Assembly: GCA_026986355.1 (NCBI GenBank)
Contig: JALSOO010000044.1
Coordinates: forward strand, 1-8,437
Length of the DNA stretch: 8,437 bases
Source: Campylobacteraceae bacterium
GTDB lineage: Bacteria; Campylobacterota; Campylobacteria; Campylobacterales; Sulfurovaceae
Direction of reading: 5' to 3'
The notes below the pieces were generated by a model. The model was not told where the DNA came from and did not search any database. It saw nothing but the letters and a program-made list of their open reading frames with translations. The position numbers were made by a program, and so were the translations under genes. Below are positions 7,701 through 8,437 of this stretch, piece after piece. Within the stretch, counting starts at the first letter, position 1; every line of letters starts with the position of its first letter.

Positions 7701-7902
7701 CGATATGCTTCTAATTGATAAAACTCTAAAAGAGTGTAATAAAACTATTTTAGAAAAACAACATCAAAATATGAATGTTATTATGCTATCAAGCAATAGT
7801 ATAGAGAATGAAGCATATAATAAAAACCTTATTAAAGAGGTATTAGCAGGAGTCATTACAAGAGGTAAAATAGAACAAATTATCCAAAAATATAAAGGCT
7901 AA
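4741..7902 (+). CDS. membrane hybrid histidine kinase with NIT-like sensor and three receiver-like modules
   Basis: This 1053-residue inner-membrane kinase should autophosphorylate and start a phosphorelay. Transmembrane helices lie at about 10-30 and 290-313. Between them is a helical periplasmic domain of the NIT type (KERGLS at 58-63, LQRDYLSYF at 171-179); NIT domains sense nitrate/nitrite in NasR, but the ligand here is unknown. A HAMP-like or coiled linker follows. The HisKA box has His396 (SHEIRTP). The ATPase has Asn513, DNGVGM (546-551) and GGTGLGL (575-581), all intact. A decayed receiver covers about 632-742 (Asp683 and Lys728 remain, no acidic pocket). The full receiver covers 768-888 (Glu774-Asp775, acceptor Asp818, Thr851, Lys873). 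After a Glu/Lys/Asn linker, a third receiver-like module (942-1053) keeps Asp993 but has lost the acidic pair and the Lys. AGGAGG overlaps the upstream stop, seven bases before the ATG, so it is co-translated with the Hpt gene. Confidence 0.92.
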   Translation: MQLYNRIKLISTLPLILLFLISSYFIYNSYINIQKSTKLEDRFPINSELNRVIAGITKERGLSAIAIATKHRDDLLLTKQINSNNIIINNINTALSQQEIDSLSNKLSTLRKQINEKKISFREAFHDGYNDTILKRLENRLIHYNINLNSDIEALQDALLQLRSDIYNNALQRDYLSYFIAGRKPLNSLELSFLNSIQNQLNTFQKEQIKDNLLKEDLEVYINQPKVKKAFKKVKDDYIEVQQHLHNGKFTLSYKRWFNDSNDKLDYLYELQNRLKIRLQDKIGEYKKVQYIILAIATFIILLTLILAVIGIITRNELSSNMKDLEEILKNAVKEADSTFEDRDKSAIKNINLHTSKGMREAYRFIELLIENAKSDKIEALEANESKSLFLANMSHEIRTPLNGIVGFTELLKSTELDSEQIEFTNIIEKSSENLLAIINNILDLSKIESNKTELDMIIFDPIIEFENAVETYGVRASEKNIELNFFLDPAINKKLLGDAVKIKEVIINLLSNAIKFTDLGGKISVEIKQLSSIENQTEISFSIQDNGVGMTKEQQLNVFNAFTQADVSITRKYGGTGLGLTISTKFLELMGSKLELESQKEKGSRFFFNITFEEVLESTILGTTKEFQDIEVCKFKYDIPIQQDIYLSKYLAFYNIKIISFATPSDLKKCNENSEIKSIWLDIDDSNEDIIKTIRKLKSNKLILLSSFSNRNKIDSLNMNVAQVLYKPITPSKIVQGLHAITPKDKNSKKNKVKTQEFPFQNIQFEGNILVAEDNFINQKLIKQILLRYGVSVELANNGLEAFEKFKDQKYDLILMDIQMPVMDGIEATHEIVNYEVEEQLAHTPIIALTANALSGDRERFISEGLDEYIAKPIETNELLFILKKFLQPQNSQEEEKENEIKEINENKQENSTKKMITLDLLQNENIDTIKNIIMEEEIEEKIILIAKKNPLESQILSKVIDNMGYSIEIVQPIEKLESLIQDSKYDMLLIDKTLKECNKTILEKQHQNMNVIMLSSNSIENEAYNKNLIKEVLAGVITRGKIEQIIQKYKG

Positions 7903-7907
7903 CAATA

Positions 7908-8285
7908 ATGATTTTTAAAGTTTTAATCCTTGATGATGATTATATCAATCGTATGCTACTTATCTCTTTTCTAAAAAAAGCACTTTATCAAATAGATACT
8001 ATTGAATCTATTGATAAAGATGATGCGTTAGAACAGTGCAAAAAACATAACGATATTCAACTTATTATAGTAAATATAGAGATGTCAAATATAGATGGTT
8101 CTGCTTTTATAAAAAGCTATAAACAAAATGACTCTCTACCCGATATACCTATTATTGCTATCTCATCTAATGATTTAAGAGTCAAAGAGATAATAGACTT
8201 AGGAGCATCTGCTTTTGTTATCAAACCTGTAACAGAAAAAAAACTCCTATCGGCTATCATAAAAGGTGAACTACCCAAATCCTAA
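7908..8285 (+). CDS. stand-alone receiver with Asp-to-Asn acceptor site
   Basis: A 125-residue CheY-like receiver with no output domain. The acidic pocket (Asp9-Asp10-Asp11 in VLILDDDYINR), Ser86/Ser87 and the conserved Lys106-Pro107 are all present. The acceptor position is Asn56 in LIIVNIEMSNIDG, where an active receiver such as the middle one of the neighbouring kinase reads LILMDIQMPVMDG. It therefore should not accept phosphate and may bind partners in a fixed state, as other pseudo-receivers do. The codon is AAT; one base separates it from GAT. It starts five bases after the kinase stop, with AAAGG (7894-7898) nine bases before the ATG, as the last gene of the operon. A short inverted repeat spans its stop codon. 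Confidence 0.9.
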   Translation: MIFKVLILDDDYINRMLLISFLKKALYQIDTIESIDKDDALEQCKKHNDIQLIIVNIEMSNIDGSAFIKSYKQNDSLPDIPIIAISSNDLRVKEIIDLGASAFVIKPVTEKKLLSAIIKGELPKS

Positions 8286-8293
8286 AGAGGATT
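8278..8293 (+). terminator. weak hairpin over the stop of the signalling operon
   Basis: AATCCT (8278-8283) pairs with AGGATT (8288-8293) around AAAG, and the TAA stop sits at the loop. The stem has only six pairs and no T tract follows, so it is at best a poor terminator. Confidence 0.25.
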
Positions 8294-8305
8294 CAAAATA
8301 TATAA

Positions 8306-8327
8306 ACAATTCACATAGAATTCATCT
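8306..8327 (+). promoter_or_regulatory. 11-base direct repeat, candidate response-regulator box
   Basis: ACAATTCACAT (8306-8316) and AGAATTCATCT (8317-8327) agree at 8 of 11 positions, with a shared core ATTCA. They end eight bases before the TATAAT at 8336, in the place of a -35 box. OmpR/PhoB-family regulators typically bind two head-to-tail 11-base units in this position. The adjacent gene encodes a response regulator, so autoregulation is a reasonable inference. Confidence 0.45.
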
Positions 8328-8335
8328 TAAAACCC

Positions 8336-8341
8336 TATAAT
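8336..8341 (+). promoter_or_regulatory. TATAAT -10 box of the response regulator gene
   Basis: A perfect TATAAT predicts a start near 8348, giving a leader of about 20 bases to ATG 8369 or about 9 bases to ATG 8357. No standard -35 box is seen; the direct repeat takes its place. Confidence 0.6.
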
Positions 8342-8368
8342 AGTACCAAATACCCAATGGAACTAAAA

Positions 8369-8437
8369 ATGGCACAACAAAATATCTTACTACTAGAAGA
8401 TGACCTACAACTTAGCGATACGGTTAAACAGTTTTTA
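8369..8437 (+). CDS. response regulator, N-terminus only
   Basis: Twenty-three codons are visible before the window ends. The product opens with the receiver signature NILLLEDDLQLSDT: a hydrophobic first strand followed by the acidic pocket Glu-Asp-Asp. This wording is typical of OmpR-family regulators in Campylobacterota, but the DNA-binding domain is beyond the edge, so the class is inferred. ATG 8369 has a GGA seven bases upstream; an in-frame ATG at 8357 would add four residues (MELK) and is the alternative start. It has its own promoter and lies about 80 bases after the preceding operon, so it is probably a separate unit, perhaps with a sensor kinase further right. The phospho-acceptor Asp is not within the visible part. 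Confidence 0.8.
   Translation, partial: MAQQNILLLEDDLQLSDTVKQFL

Overview
The window is AT-rich (roughly 30% GC by eye) and its gene content points to a member of the Campylobacterota, probably a free-living Sulfurimonas/Sulfurovum-like lineage. The pointers are a bactofilin with charged tails, a small DUF721-like gene directly upstream of uvrC, stand-alone PAS and Hpt proteins with the sequence style of that phylum, and sigma-70 promoters with a clear TATAAT but no good -35 box. The genus is an inference from remembered families, not from a search.

Left part (1-3009): the 3' portion of a bactofilin gene runs in from the left edge, and its reading frame is open all the way to base 1. Five bases after its stop lies the stop of a 39-codon gene on the minus strand (668-787). 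It encodes a tiny lipoprotein with a lipobox and a CGYKA motif. Its 5' end overlaps the divergent DUF721-like gene (758-1204), which appears to be read from a leaderless transcript whose extended -10 box lies inside the lipoprotein gene. The DUF721-like gene is coupled by a one-base stop/start overlap (TAATG) to a complete uvrC, the nuclease subunit of nucleotide excision repair.

Middle and right part (3010-8285): a 164-base AT-rich gap holds a TATAAT promoter and then a four-gene signalling operon. Its products are an Aer-like PAS protein (GTG start), a protein with one decayed and one intact Hpt domain, a 1053-residue membrane hybrid histidine kinase with a periplasmic NIT-like sensor domain and three receiver-like modules, and a stand-alone receiver whose phospho-acceptor Asp is replaced by Asn. 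Together they can be read as a phosphorelay: NIT/PAS sensing, kinase His396, Asp818 of the middle receiver, then His322 of the Hpt protein. No DNA-binding or other classical output is encoded within the operon.

Right edge (8286-8437): an 11-base direct repeat just upstream of a TATAAT box precedes the first codons of a separate response regulator gene, cut by the window edge. It could be the missing output or an unrelated two-component system.

No gene-free stretch longer than 300 bases, RNA gene, mobile element or CRISPR array was seen.
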